Origin: Streptomyces sp. NBC_00878
Lineage (GTDB): Bacteria; Actinomycetota; Actinomycetes; Streptomycetales; Streptomycetaceae
Direction: 5' to 3'
Length of the DNA: 64,000 bases
NCBI RefSeq assembly: GCF_026341515.1
Contig: NZ_JAPEOK010000001.1
Location: 2,542,001 to 2,606,000, forward strand
Below, piece by piece: positions 37,994 to 46,905 of the stretch (position 1 is the stretch's first letter; each line of letters opens with the position of its first letter). The position numbers and the translations under genes were made by a program. The notes under the pieces are model-generated. The model did no database searches. It saw only the letters and a list, made by a program, of their open reading frames with translations, and had not been told where the DNA came from.

Positions 37994-39523
37994 ATGGCAG
38001 ACGACTACCTCGTACGCATCGGCAAGCTCATCCGTGACGCCCGTCAGCACCGGGGCTGGACACAGACACAGTTGGCCGAGGCGCTCGGCACCAGTCAGAG
38101 TGCGGTGAACCGCATCGAACGCGGGAACCAAAACATCAGCCTTGAGATGATCGCACGAATCGGTGAAGCGCTGGACAGTGAGATCGTCTCGCTCGGCTAC
38201 GCGGGTCCGATGCATCTGCGGGTGGTCGGCGGCCGTCGGCTCTCCGGCTCCATCGACGTGAAGACCAGCAAGAACGCGTGCGTGGCGCTGCTCTGCGCGA
38301 CGCTCCTCAACAGGGGCCGCACAGTGCTGCGCCGCGTCGCCCGCATCGAGGAGGTGTACCGCCTTCTGGAGGTGCTCGGCTCCATCGGCGTACGCACCCG
38401 GTGGATCAACAGCGGCGTCGACCTGGAGATCGTGCCGCCCGCCGAGCTGAACATGGCGGCGATCGACGCGGCAGCCGCCCGTCGCACCCGCTCGATCATC
38501 ATGTTCCTCGGCCCCCTGCTGCACCGTATGGACAGCTTCACGCTGCCGTACGCGGGCGGCTGCGACCTGGGCACGCGGACGATCGAGCCGCACATGATCG
38601 CGCTGCGCCGGTTCGGCCTGGACATCGCGGCCACCGAGGGCCTGTACCACGCGCGGGTGGACCGCAAGGTGGCCCCGGGCCGCCCCATCGTGCTGACCGA
38701 ACGCGGCGACACGGTGACCGAGAACGCGCTGCTGGCCGCCGCGCGCCACGACGGCACGACCGTCATCCGCAATGCCTCGTCCAACTACATGGTCCAGGAC
38801 CTGTGCTTCTTCCTGGAGGCACTGGGCGTACGCGTCGAGGGCATCGGCACCACGACGCTCACCGTGCACGGCGTGCCGACGATCGACGTGGACGTCGACT
38901 ACTCCCCCTCCGAGGACCCGGTCGAGGCGATGAGCCTGCTGGCCGCCGCGGTCGTCACGGAGTCCGAACTGACGGTGCGCCGGGTGCCGATCGAGTTCCT
39001 GGAGATCGAGCTGGCGGTCCTGGAGGAGATGGGCCTCGACCACGACCGTACGCCGGAGTACGTCGCGGACAACGGCCGTACGCGCCTGGTGGACCTGACC
39101 GTCCGGCCCTCCAAGCTGGAGGCACCGATCGACAAGATCCACCCGATGCCGTTCCCGGGCCTGAACATCGACAACGTCCCGTTCTTCGCGGCCATCGCCG
39201 CCTCCGCGCAGGGCAAGACCCTGATCCACGACTGGGTCTACGACAACCGAGCGATCTACCTCACGGACCTGAACCGCCTCGGCGGCCGCCTCCAACTCCT
39301 CGACCCGCACCGCGTGTTGGTCGAGGGCCCGACCCGCTGGCGCGCCGCCGAGATGATGTGCCCGCCCGCCCTGCGCCCCGCCGTCGTCGTCCTACTGGCG
39401 ATGATGGCGGCCGAGGGCACGTCCGTCCTGCGGAACGTGTACGTCATCAACCGCGGCTACGAGGATCTGGCGGAGCGGCTCAACTCGGTGGGGGCGCAGA
39501 TCGAGACCTTCCGGGACATCTGA
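37994..39523 (+). CDS. XRE helix-turn-helix fused to a MurA-like enolpyruvyl transferase
   Basis: 509 residues in two parts. Residues 1-65 form an XRE/Cro HTH (WTQTQLAEALGTSQSAVNRI). Residues 75-505 form an EPSP/MurA fold (MHLRVVGGRRLSGSIDVKTS, KNA). The loop equivalent to MurA Cys115 keeps a cysteine (YAGGCDLGTRTIEPHMIAL). MurA transfers enolpyruvate from PEP to UDP-GlcNAc, the first committed step of peptidoglycan synthesis. Whether this fused form is catalytic, regulatory or both is open. It corresponds by position to the MurA homologue next to acnA in S. coelicolor. A palindrome covers its own -10 box. Confidence 0.88.
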   Translation: MADDYLVRIGKLIRDARQHRGWTQTQLAEALGTSQSAVNRIERGNQNISLEMIARIGEALDSEIVSLGYAGPMHLRVVGGRRLSGSIDVKTSKNACVALLCATLLNRGRTVLRRVARIEEVYRLLEVLGSIGVRTRWINSGVDLEIVPPAELNMAAIDAAAARRTRSIIMFLGPLLHRMDSFTLPYAGGCDLGTRTIEPHMIALRRFGLDIAATEGLYHARVDRKVAPGRPIVLTERGDTVTENALLAAARHDGTTVIRNASSNYMVQDLCFFLEALGVRVEGIGTTTLTVHGVPTIDVDVDYSPSEDPVEAMSLLAAAVVTESELTVRRVPIEFLEIELAVLEEMGLDHDRTPEYVADNGRTRLVDLTVRPSKLEAPIDKIHPMPFPGLNIDNVPFFAAIAASAQGKTLIHDWVYDNRAIYLTDLNRLGGRLQLLDPHRVLVEGPTRWRAAEMMCPPALRPAVVVLLAMMAAEGTSVLRNVYVINRGYEDLAERLNSVGAQIETFRDI

Positions 39524-39551
39524 ATAAGCGGGATTAAGGGCTTGCAGAGAA

Positions 39552-40290
39552 TCAACATGCGGGTTTGATCTCCGTGGGGCTGCTGTTTGCGAGGAACGCA
39601 GCAATGTCAGCGGGCGTGCGGAACCGGGCTGTCGAGGGTGGAATAGTGCAGCCGTGCTCGGCCAGGAGGGGCTGGACTTGGTGAACGGCTCTGGTGAGTG
39701 TGCTGCCGTTGACTCCGAAGAGCTGGGCGAGCAGGTCTCGGGTGCCGAGTTTGCGCAGGTAGAGCACGGTGACCAGGACTCTGTCGGCGGTGGTCAGCTT
39801 GTCCTTGGCCCCTGCGCCGCGAGTACGGATACGCTCGCCCCCTCGCTGTTGAAGCCGTGCTTGCTCACGTAACTCGTCCAGTTGCTGAGTCAGTTGGTCG
39901 ACGAGTTCGTCCAGCGCCGGTTCGGGCATACCGGTCAGCTCCGGGTTGCGCAGACACCCAGTGCGGGGCCGCAGGGAGGGACTGTTGGCTGACCGGTTTG
40001 GGGCTGCGTCGGTGGTGCCGCGAGGTTGAGGGTGGAGGGTGTAGTTCCAGTCGCCGTGGAAGCGGTGCCGATGCATGGGCAAGGCATCGATGTCGCTGTC
40101 GGTGACCTTTATGCCGATGTCGTAGGTGCCGGTGTCGAGTTCGGCTTCGACTTTCAGACCGGTGCGGGTCGTGGTCGCCGCGATACTGTCGACAATGACT
40201 TCATGGCTGGTCAGCGGTCTGCCGCGCCAGTTCATGGAGATGTGGGAGAACAGCCGGTGCTCGATCTTGTTCCACTTCGAGGTCCCGGGC
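39552..40290 (-). pseudogene. ISAzo13 transposase A, C-terminal half
   Basis: It starts at GTSKWNKIEHRLFSHISM, holding the catalytic Glu (IEHRLF), and runs to KPAC-stop. The N-terminal half lies at 42907-43865 beyond the IS4 insertion. Removing the insertion and one 10-bp repeat rejoins HLPPGT with SKWNKIEH in frame, matching the intact copy at 43974. Confidence 0.88.
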
Positions 40291-40359
40291 CAATGCCGTT
40301 GCTTGAGCGTGGCAAGTAGTTCTCGGTGACGTTGCAGGAGTGCGGTCGTTGGACCCGGC

Positions 40360-41622
40360 ATGCATCCGTGGGTGGGGTTGTCCGATCATGTGCGGCTGGG
40401 GGTGGTGACCCGATGGGTGACCCCGGAGCTCGTCGCTGAGGTGCTTGAGAAATGCCGGGTTCGAGACAAGAAGTCCGGTGCCCTGCCGGCCGGGTTCATG
40501 GTCTACTTCACGCTCGCCCTGGCCCTGTTCCAGCAGGACTCCTACGACGATGTCGCGGAGCAACTGGTCGGCTACCAAGCAGAGTTGAGCGGGAGTATCC
40601 CCAACAAGTCCTCGTTCACTCGGGCGCGTAGGCGCCTGGGTCCGCTGGTCTTGGAAACCCTGTTCCGCGAGCTGGCCGGCCCTTTGACCTCCTGCGGTTT
40701 GGAGAGCGCCTTCCATCGCGGGATGCGGTTGGCTGCGGTGGACGGGTTCGTGCTGGATGTGCCGGATACGACGGCGAACCGAGCCGCGTTCGGCGGGCCG
40801 GTCAAGAATGGCCAGCCCGCGGGGTTCCCGCAGGCGCGGGTGGTGACGCTGACCGAGTGCGGCACGCACGCGCAGGTCGACGCGGCGGTGGGCGGGTTCA
40901 ATGGCGGCGAGCCGGAATTGGCGATCAAAATGGCCGGCTCGGCCGCCGGGATGCTGGTGATCATGGACCGGGGCTTTCCCGGGGTGGCGCTGTGGAAGGC
41001 ATATACCGGGGCCGGGGCGCATCTGCTGATCCGGGCGCGTTCGAGCGTCGCGGCCCGTCCGGTCGAGCACCTGCCCGATGGCACCTATCTGGCGAGGATG
41101 AACCTGGCCGGGCAGAAAGGCGCGCACCCCGGCGGGGTGGTGGTCCGGGTGATCGAGTACCGCGTCGACAGCGGCGATGTGGTCAGGCTGTTGACCGATC
41201 TGGTGGACCCGGTTGCTCACCCGGCGGCGGAGTTGGCAGGGCTTTACCATGCGAGATGGGAGGCGGAGTCGGCGTTCCGGCAGATCAAGACGTTCCAGCG
41301 TGGCCCGGTCGAGGTACTGCGCTCGGGCGATCCGGATCTGGTGCGTCAGGAGGTCTGGGCGCATCTGGCTGTGCATCACTGTCTCACGCAGGTCATCGTA
41401 GGTCTGGCCGACGACAACGGGATCGATCCGGACCGGGTCTCGTTCGTCAAGGTCCTCAAGCACGCCCGGCGCAGCGTAATTCGCCAGTGCTCGGACGCAC
41501 CCGCGAAGATCAAAGAGTTTCTGGCCGTGCTGGCGGCGAAGGTGCACCGCAAGCTCGACAACGGCGCCAGGTGCCTGCGCGAGGCGGACCGGCATCTGAA
41601 GCGTCCGGACTCGAAGTACTGA
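40360..41622 (+). CDS. IS4-family DDE transposase, C-terminus cut by an IS630 insertion
   Basis: A 420-residue transposase. The first Asp is in AAVDGFVLDVPDT, the second in VIMDRGFPGV, and the IS4 Y-R-E-K signature is YHARWEAESAFRQIK. The last native residues (YSSKLSYRINTRDRR ... LHPSIVQ) lie at about 42789-42890, past the IS630 element. The current stop is supplied by the IS630 end right after RPDSKY. Loss of about 30 C-terminal residues probably impairs activity, though the catalytic triad is intact. Confidence 0.9.
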   Translation: MHPWVGLSDHVRLGVVTRWVTPELVAEVLEKCRVRDKKSGALPAGFMVYFTLALALFQQDSYDDVAEQLVGYQAELSGSIPNKSSFTRARRRLGPLVLETLFRELAGPLTSCGLESAFHRGMRLAAVDGFVLDVPDTTANRAAFGGPVKNGQPAGFPQARVVTLTECGTHAQVDAAVGGFNGGEPELAIKMAGSAAGMLVIMDRGFPGVALWKAYTGAGAHLLIRARSSVAARPVEHLPDGTYLARMNLAGQKGAHPGGVVVRVIEYRVDSGDVVRLLTDLVDPVAHPAAELAGLYHARWEAESAFRQIKTFQRGPVEVLRSGDPDLVRQEVWAHLAVHHCLTQVIVGLADDNGIDPDRVSFVKVLKHARRSVIRQCSDAPAKIKEFLAVLAAKVHRKLDNGARCLREADRHLKRPDSKY

Positions 41623-41685
41623 GGTTGAACTCGTGGTGGCGGGTGGGGATCTGACGTTTCGTGATCGTTGCGGTATGCCGGAGCT

Positions 41686-42228
41686 ATGAGGTATGCGCAG
41701 GGAGGCGGGCTGACGCCGAAGAAGCAGGTGGCTCGTGAACGGCTGAGGCTGGAGGCCGCGGAGCGGTTCGCGCGCGGGGAGAAGACCACGGACGTTGCGC
41801 GTGAGCTCCGGGTCGGGGAGCGTCAGGTGGAGAAGTGGCGCAGGACGTGGCGCGAGGGCGGGGCGGAGGCGCTGCGCTCGAAGGGGCCGATGTGCGTGGA
41901 ACTGTTGAGCCCGGCGCAATGGGAGCGTCTCGTACGGGAGTTGGAGCGCGGCACTATGGCGCACGGCTGGGACGGGGAGCAGGGCTGGACGCTGGTGCGG
42001 ATCCGTGCGCTGATCATCCGGTTGTTCCTGGTGGAGTACACGGTGCAGGGGGTCTGGAAGTTGATGCGGCGGCACGGCTGGTCCCCGCAGGTGCCGGCGA
42101 GGCGGGCGCTGGAGCGGGACGACGCGAGTGTCGAGCGGTGGCGGAGTGAGGTGTGGGAGACCGTAAAGCCACCGCGGCGGCCCAGGATGCCTACATCTGC
42201 TTCGAGGACGAGACAGGACAGGGACTGA
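41686..42228 (+). CDS. IS630 transposase, N-terminal frame
   Basis: About 180 residues. An HTH region (KTTDVARELRVGERQVEKW) and a linker with the winged region (GVWKLMRRHGWSPQVPARRA) end in an out-of-frame tail. The catalytic part continues in the -1 frame from about 42169, at ETVK followed by ATAAAQDAYICFEDE. No classic A-run slippery site is seen, so this may be a mutation or programmed frameshifting. Confidence 0.8.
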   Translation: MRYAQGGGLTPKKQVARERLRLEAAERFARGEKTTDVARELRVGERQVEKWRRTWREGGAEALRSKGPMCVELLSPAQWERLVRELERGTMAHGWDGEQGWTLVRIRALIIRLFLVEYTVQGVWKLMRRHGWSPQVPARRALERDDASVERWRSEVWETVKPPRRPRMPTSASRTRQDRD

Positions 42229-42755
42229 GGCCGCCGAAGGGACACACGTGGGCGCCGCAGGGCCGGACACCGGTGGTACGGGTGCGCGGCTCGAACCGGG
42301 GACGGGTCTCTGTGGCGGGTGTGGTCTGCTTCAGGAGCGGCGAACGATCGCGTCTGATCTACCGGTTGCACGTGTACCGGGGACGGAAGGGCGAGGCGAA
42401 GAGCTTCGGATGGCAGGACTACCGCGACCTGATCGTCGTAGCGCACAACCAGCTCAAGGCCCCCGTGGTCTGGGTCTGGGACAATCTCAACGTCCACCTG
42501 GTCGACGAGCTCGCGCTGTTCTTCGTGGAGAACGAGGAGTGGCTGACGGTGTTCCAGTTGCCGTCGTACGCTCCCGAGCTCAATCCGCAGGAGGGCATCT
42601 GGTCGCTGGTCAAGCGCGGCCTGACCGACTTCGCCGCCGCCAACCTCGACCACCTGTCCCGCGTCATGAAGCGCAAGCTCAAGAAGATCCAGTACCGGTC
42701 AGACCTGATCGACGGCTGCCTCACCGAGACCGGACTGATCATGAGTGCCGGATGA
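42153..42755 (+). CDS. IS630 transposase, catalytic frame
   Basis: The DDE domain: YICFEDETGQGLRPPKG (first Asp/Glu region), VVWVWDNLNVHLVDEL (second Asp) and YAPELNPQEGIWSLVKRGL (third acidic residue). The useful sequence starts at about AAAQDAYICF. It needs fusion with the upstream frame to make a full transposase. Confidence 0.85.
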   Translation: MGDRKATAAAQDAYICFEDETGQGLRPPKGHTWAPQGRTPVVRVRGSNRGRVSVAGVVCFRSGERSRLIYRLHVYRGRKGEAKSFGWQDYRDLIVVAHNQLKAPVVWVWDNLNVHLVDELALFFVENEEWLTVFQLPSYAPELNPQEGIWSLVKRGLTDFAAANLDHLSRVMKRKLKKIQYRSDLIDGCLTETGLIMSAG

Positions 42756-42906
42756 CCGACCGGCCCGCCACCACGAGTTCAACCTCAGTACTCCTCGAAG
42801 CTCTCCTACCGGATCAACACCCGGGACCGGCGGCCGACGCGACAGATCACAGCCAAGGTCATCACACTGCACCCCTCGATAGTTCAGTAGTCAAGCAACG
42901 GAATTG

Positions 42907-43865
42907 GGTCCCGGGCGGTAGGTGACAAACAGTGATCTGCAGGCCCGTCCGGGAGGCGAGAGCGGCCAGTTCACTCTTCCAGGCCCGGGTGCGGTAGCCG
43001 TTGGAGCCGCCCGCGTCCGCGGTGATCAGAAGACGGGTGGCGTGCGGGTAGTCGTGCCGGCCGCGGGCCGTCCACCAGCGGCGGATCGAGGCGACAGCGA
43101 ATTCGGCGGTGTCATGGTCGGTGCCGACGCTGACCCAGCCGGTGTTCGCCGCGAGGTCATAAATGCCGTACGGAATGGCCTTGCCCGGTCCCTGCCGGTC
43201 CAGGAAGTCATGCGTCTTGACCAGCACCGGTTCGCCCGACGGCTGCCACTCACGCCCGGCATTCTTGTAGTCGCCGACCAACTCCTTCTTCTTGGTGTCC
43301 ACGCTGATCACCGGATCCTCCGCGCCGATGTGGTTCTTGGCCTGGTCGTTGATGTAGCGGAACTGGGCATCACGGTCCGGGTGCTGTGCGCCCTCGATCG
43401 TCTTCGCGTTGGCCTGCAGACTGAAGCCCTCCTCCCGCAGCAGGTTCCCGACCGTGTCCGCGCTCACCTTGTGCCCCTGACGGGTGAGCGCGGCGGCGAG
43501 CTTCCTCGTCGACCTGGTCGTCCAGCGCAGCGGCGATACCGGATCCCCGCGCACATCCGGCTCAACCAGCGCCAGCAGGGCCGGGCGCAGCCCCGAGTCC
43601 ACCTCGGCGGCCCTTTTGCGTCCACCGCCGGGACGGCGCACCCGCCCCAGCGGACTCTCGCCCGCTTCCAACTCACCCACGCCCTTGCGGACCGTGGTCT
43701 CGCTGACCTGAGCCGCCTGCGCGACCACCCGGACACCGCCGTGCCCCAGGACCCGGGCCTCGGCCCCCATCAGCAACCGACGCTGCCGTTCGTCCAAGTG
43801 CGGGAACAACACTCCGAACTTCACAGCCAGTTGGTCACAAGTCGGGTCAGGGATGCGCGCATACC
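42907..43865 (-). pseudogene. ISAzo13 transposase A, N-terminal half
   Basis: It covers RIPDPTCDQLAVKFGVLFPH through LLITADAGGSNGYRTRAW and ends HLPPGT at the IS4 insertion. First catalytic Asp is in VISVDTKKKE, second in TADAGGSN. Relative to the intact copy its start region has two extra bases after ATGCGC, so it also lacks a clear start codon. Confidence 0.85.
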
Positions 43866-43919
43866 ACGTGAACGAGCCCAGATGCCGGAAGCAACAGGTT
43901 GATTCTCTGCAAGCCCTAA

Positions 43920-45667
43920 GGGCCCGTAAAGAATCAACACGTTGCTTCACGGTCTCACTGTCGTTGGTGTGGTATGCGCATACCGAGCGAGGTTCGTGAC
44001 CAACTTGCCCTGAGATTCGGGGTGTTGTTCCCTCATCTGAATGAGCGGCAGCAGCGGCTGGCGCTGGCCGCCGAGGCCCGGCTGCTGGGGCACGGCGGGG
44101 TCCGGGCCGTCGCGCGTGCCGCGGGGGTGAGCGAGACGACGGTGCGGAAGGGGGTCTTCGAGCTGGAGGGCGGCGAGGGCCCGTTGCCCGATGGCCGGGT
44201 CCGCCGGGACGGCGGCGGTCGCAAGAACGCCGAGGAGCTTGACCCGCTGCTGGTTCCGGCATTGCTGGCGCTGGTCGAGCCGGACGAGCGGGGCGATCCG
44301 ATGTCGCCGCTACGGTGGACGACGAAGTCGCTGCGGTCTCTGGCCGGGGAGCTCACCCGGCAGGGCCATGCCACGTCGGCGCCGACCGTGGGCAGGCTGC
44401 TGCGGGAGAACGGTTTCAGCCTGCAGGCCAATGCCAAGACTCTTGAGGGCGCTCAGCACCCCGACCGGGACACGCAGTTCCGGTACATCAACGACCAGGT
44501 CAAGGACCATCAGGCGGGTGGCGAGCCGGTGGTCAGCGTGGACACGAAAAAGAAGGAAGTCGTCGGGGAGTTCAAGAATGCCGGACGCGAGTGGCGGCCG
44601 GCCGGTGATCCGGTGCGGGTCGACGTCCATGACTTCCCCGGTGACGCACTGGGCAAGGCCCTGCCTTACGGCATCTACGATCTGGCGGCGAACACCGGCT
44701 GGGTCAGCGTCGGTACCGATCATGACACCGCGGCCTTCGCGGTCGAATCGATCCGCCGCTGGTGGAGCGGGCAAGGGCGCTTCGACTACCCGCGGGCCAC
44801 CCGGCTCCTGATCACCGCCGATGCCGGCGGTTCTAACGGCTACCGCACCCGCGCCTGGAAGACCGAACTCGCATCATTCGCCGCCGAGACGGGCCTGGCC
44901 GTCACGGTCTGCCACATGCCTCCGGGCACATCGAAATGGAACCGGATCGAGCACCGGCTGTTCTCCGCGATCACGATGAACTGGCGCGGCCGCCCGCTGA
45001 CCAGCTACGAAGTCATCGTGCAGACCATCACCGCGACCACCACACACACCGGCCTGAGCGTCCACGCCGAACTGGACCCCGGCAGCTACCCCACCGGGGT
45101 GAAGGTCAGCGACGTCGAGCTGAACGCGGTGCCGCTGACCGGCCATGCCTTCCACGGGGAATGGAACTACACCGTGCACCCCCGGACCGCCGAGTCGGCG
45201 CACTCCGACAGCCCTGCCGCCGGCCTCGACCGCGGGGCACTGTCGCACCCCGCCCTGACCGGCATGACCAGCACCGCACTGACCGCGCTGGCCGAGGCCC
45301 TGGCGACCGAATGGCAGGCGCTGCACGCACCGGACCGCACCACCCGGCGCGACGGCGGCGAACGGCGCCGGGCCCCGGGCGGCGGCCGCAGGGCCAAACT
45401 GGACCTGGCCGACCGAGTCCTGGCCACTGTGCTGCAACAGCACCTCGCCCTGCCGCCCACCGTGCTCGCCCGCCTGTTCACCGTCAGCAAGGACACCATC
45501 CGCGAGGCCACCGGCGAGATCAGACACCTCATGGACCAGCACGGACACACCCATGGCCCCGCAGCGGCACACCTGACCACCCTCACCGGCCTCTTCGTCT
45601 ACGCCGCGACACACGGCGCCGCCCTCATACCACAGGCAAAACCCTCACCTTGATTCTTTACGGGCCC
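43920..45667 (+). mobile_element. ISAzo13-family element D, intact
   Basis: Perfect inverted ends GGGCCCGTAAAGAATCAA (43920-43937) and its complement (45650-45667), 1748 bp, one full transposase gene, TAA flanks. Confidence 0.92.
43974..45653 (+). CDS. ISAzo13-family transposase, full length
   Basis: 559 residues. An N-terminal HTH (VRAVARAAGVSETTVRKGVF) precedes the DDE core: SVDTKKKEVVGEFKNAGREW, LLITADAGGSNGYRTRAW, and GTSKWNRIEHRLFSAITM. A C-terminal extension of about 150 residues resembles an HTH (VLARLFTVSKDTIREATGEI). All three acidic residues are present, so it is probably active. It faces opposite to copy A. Confidence 0.92.
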   Translation: MRIPSEVRDQLALRFGVLFPHLNERQQRLALAAEARLLGHGGVRAVARAAGVSETTVRKGVFELEGGEGPLPDGRVRRDGGGRKNAEELDPLLVPALLALVEPDERGDPMSPLRWTTKSLRSLAGELTRQGHATSAPTVGRLLRENGFSLQANAKTLEGAQHPDRDTQFRYINDQVKDHQAGGEPVVSVDTKKKEVVGEFKNAGREWRPAGDPVRVDVHDFPGDALGKALPYGIYDLAANTGWVSVGTDHDTAAFAVESIRRWWSGQGRFDYPRATRLLITADAGGSNGYRTRAWKTELASFAAETGLAVTVCHMPPGTSKWNRIEHRLFSAITMNWRGRPLTSYEVIVQTITATTTHTGLSVHAELDPGSYPTGVKVSDVELNAVPLTGHAFHGEWNYTVHPRTAESAHSDSPAAGLDRGALSHPALTGMTSTALTALAEALATEWQALHAPDRTTRRDGGERRRAPGGGRRAKLDLADRVLATVLQQHLALPPTVLARLFTVSKDTIREATGEIRHLMDQHGHTHGPAAAHLTTLTGLFVYAATHGAALIPQAKPSP

Positions 45668-45742
45668 TAAGTCCGGGATCCCCAGCTTGGTGTCCGGACG
45701 GCAGAACGCGCACGCCCAGCAGTGCATCCTCGCTGGCCGCGT

Positions 45743-45886
45743 TCAGTCTCGCGAGCAGAATGCGGTGCAACCCGTCGAAGACCGCGGCACCGGTTTCGGC
45801 CCCGGCGACCGCTCGGGCCAGGGCGGCAGCAGTGATTCGATCGGCTCCCACAAGTCGTCGTCCACGATCCACGGCCGAGTCGTCAC
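45743..45886 (-). pseudogene. IS5-family transposase N-terminal stub
   Basis: The reverse frame from GTG 45886 reads MTTRPWIVDDDLWEPIESLL, then PPWPERSPGPKPV before losing homology and stopping after 47 codons. This is the standard start of one group of Streptomyces IS5 transposases. Its remainder is absent; element D lies just beyond. Confidence 0.75.
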
Positions 45887-46106
45887 ACCCACCCGAACGG
45901 TCAGATCGTCACAACAGTCACGCCCGAGCAGGGCACTTCAACAAGATCCTGTTACGAGCGCTACGTATCCATCCTGTTGGTGCGGGCGATCCGGCTCGCT
46001 GCCCTAGAGGTGTCGTTCGGTGAGGTATGTGACACCTCTGCGGTACATCCGCAGCGTGCAACCAGGGGACTCGGTCGCTCACGCCCTCCAAGTGGCATCG
46101 GCCGAG

Positions 46107-46164
46107 TTGACCGGATGCTGCCTCCGTTTTACACTCAATCCCGTACGGAGGCAGCCTCCGTTTT
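46107..46164 (+). promoter_or_regulatory. TetR-gene promoter and operator
   Basis: TTGACC (46107-46112), 17-bp spacer, TACACT (46130-46135). A palindrome ACGGAGG-CAG-CCTCCGT (46145-46161) lies just downstream, and CCTCCGTTTT is repeated at 46121-46130 and 46155-46164. The layout fits autorepression. Confidence 0.65.
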
Positions 46165-46199
46165 GTCATGCCGCGGCATCGCGTCAGGTAGGAGGGTGT

Positions 46200-46796
46200 G
46201 TGAACGTCGAAGGGCAGCAGGGGCGCAGGCCCCGTGCGGATGTCCAGCGCAATCGTGCGGCCCTCCTGGAGGCGGCGCAGCATCATTTCCTGCGATTCGG
46301 GGTCGGCGCCTCGCTGGAGGCGGTGGCCAAGGAGGCGGGCGTCGGTCCGGGCACGCTCTACCGGCACTTCCCCACCCGGGAGGCACTGCTGGCGGCCGTG
46401 TTGCAGACGCGCTCCGAGGAGTTGATGGCCCGCCGGGCGGACATCGCGCAGCTCGGCGACGCCTCGGAGGCGCTGCGACAATGGCTGCGGGCCATGGAGG
46501 AGTACTTCAGCGCCTTCAGTGGACTGCCGGAACCGCTCATGACCGCGGCCAGGGCACAGAAGCCGGACAATCCACTCACCCTGCCCTGCGACCTCCTCAT
46601 CGGCACCACTGACGAATACGTGCGGGCCGCGCAGCTCGCGGGGCACGCGAGAGCGTCGGTGACGGGCTACGACCTCTTCCTCGCGGCCGTTTCCGTGGCC
46701 TGGATCAAAGGCACCGACGCCACCGACGAGGCGTCGCTGGACCGTCTGCGCGCACTCATCGAAAGCGGATACCGCGAGCGGGACAACCAGGCGTAG
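46200..46796 (+). CDS. TetR-family transcriptional regulator
   Basis: 198 residues from GTG 46200, with GGAGG at 46191-46195. The N-terminal HTH is RAALLEAAQHHFLRFGVGAS ... AKEAGVGPGTLYRHFPTREA. The C-terminal half is the variable ligand domain. Operator-like repeats lie in front. Downstream on the same strand are a decayed NAD(P)-binding oxidoreductase and a nitroreductase, so it probably repressed a redox-detoxification unit. Confidence 0.9.
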   Translation: MNVEGQQGRRPRADVQRNRAALLEAAQHHFLRFGVGASLEAVAKEAGVGPGTLYRHFPTREALLAAVLQTRSEELMARRADIAQLGDASEALRQWLRAMEEYFSAFSGLPEPLMTAARAQKPDNPLTLPCDLLIGTTDEYVRAAQLAGHARASVTGYDLFLAAVSVAWIKGTDATDEASLDRLRALIESGYRERDNQA

Positions 46797-46905
46797 CCCC
46801 CGGCAGGGGAAGACAGGGCCGGGCCTGCCGATCAGTCGGCCAGGAGTCGCACGGTCAGCACCCTTCCCCCGCCAGGGGAGTGGCGCACTTCGAGAGGGAC
46901 AAATC

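Larger units (their letters stand above)
41619..42788 (+). mobile_element. IS630-family element C, innermost insertion
   Basis: Inverted ends CTGAGGTTGAACTCGTGGTG (left) and the exact complement (right, to 42788), 26 bp identical, flanked by TA (41617-41618, 42789-42790). A TA target duplication is the rule for IS630/Tc1. Length 1170 bp. Confidence 0.92.
40291..42906 (+). mobile_element. IS4-family element B, nested in A and containing C
   Basis: Imperfect inverted ends CAAT(G/T)CCGTTGCTTGA and a 10-bp target duplication. Without the IS630 insert it is about 1.44 kb, normal for IS4. Confidence 0.9.
40281..42916. repeat. 10-bp target duplication flanking the IS4-family element
   Basis: GGTCCCGGGC is found at 40281-40290 and 42907-42916, immediately outside the inverted ends CAATGCCGTTGCTTGA and TCAAGCAACGGAATTG. 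Confidence 0.9.
39538..43916 (-). mobile_element. ISAzo13-family element A, interrupted by nested IS
   Basis: Inverted ends GGGCTTGCAGAGAATCAAC (39538) and its complement (to 43916), with TAA flanking copies (39535-39537 and 43917-43919). The transposase gene inside is split by an IS4-family element at 40291-42906, itself carrying an IS630-family element. Confidence 0.88.
43917..45670. repeat. TAA target copies around element D, shared with A
   Basis: TAA at 43917-43919 lies between the right end of A and the left end of D. TAA also flanks A at 39535-39537 and D at 45668-45670. Confidence 0.85.

Noticed and set aside
39535..45670. CRISPR-like repeat pattern from the repeated IS ends
   Set aside because: The repeats are inverted IS termini with target copies, not regularly spaced direct repeats.
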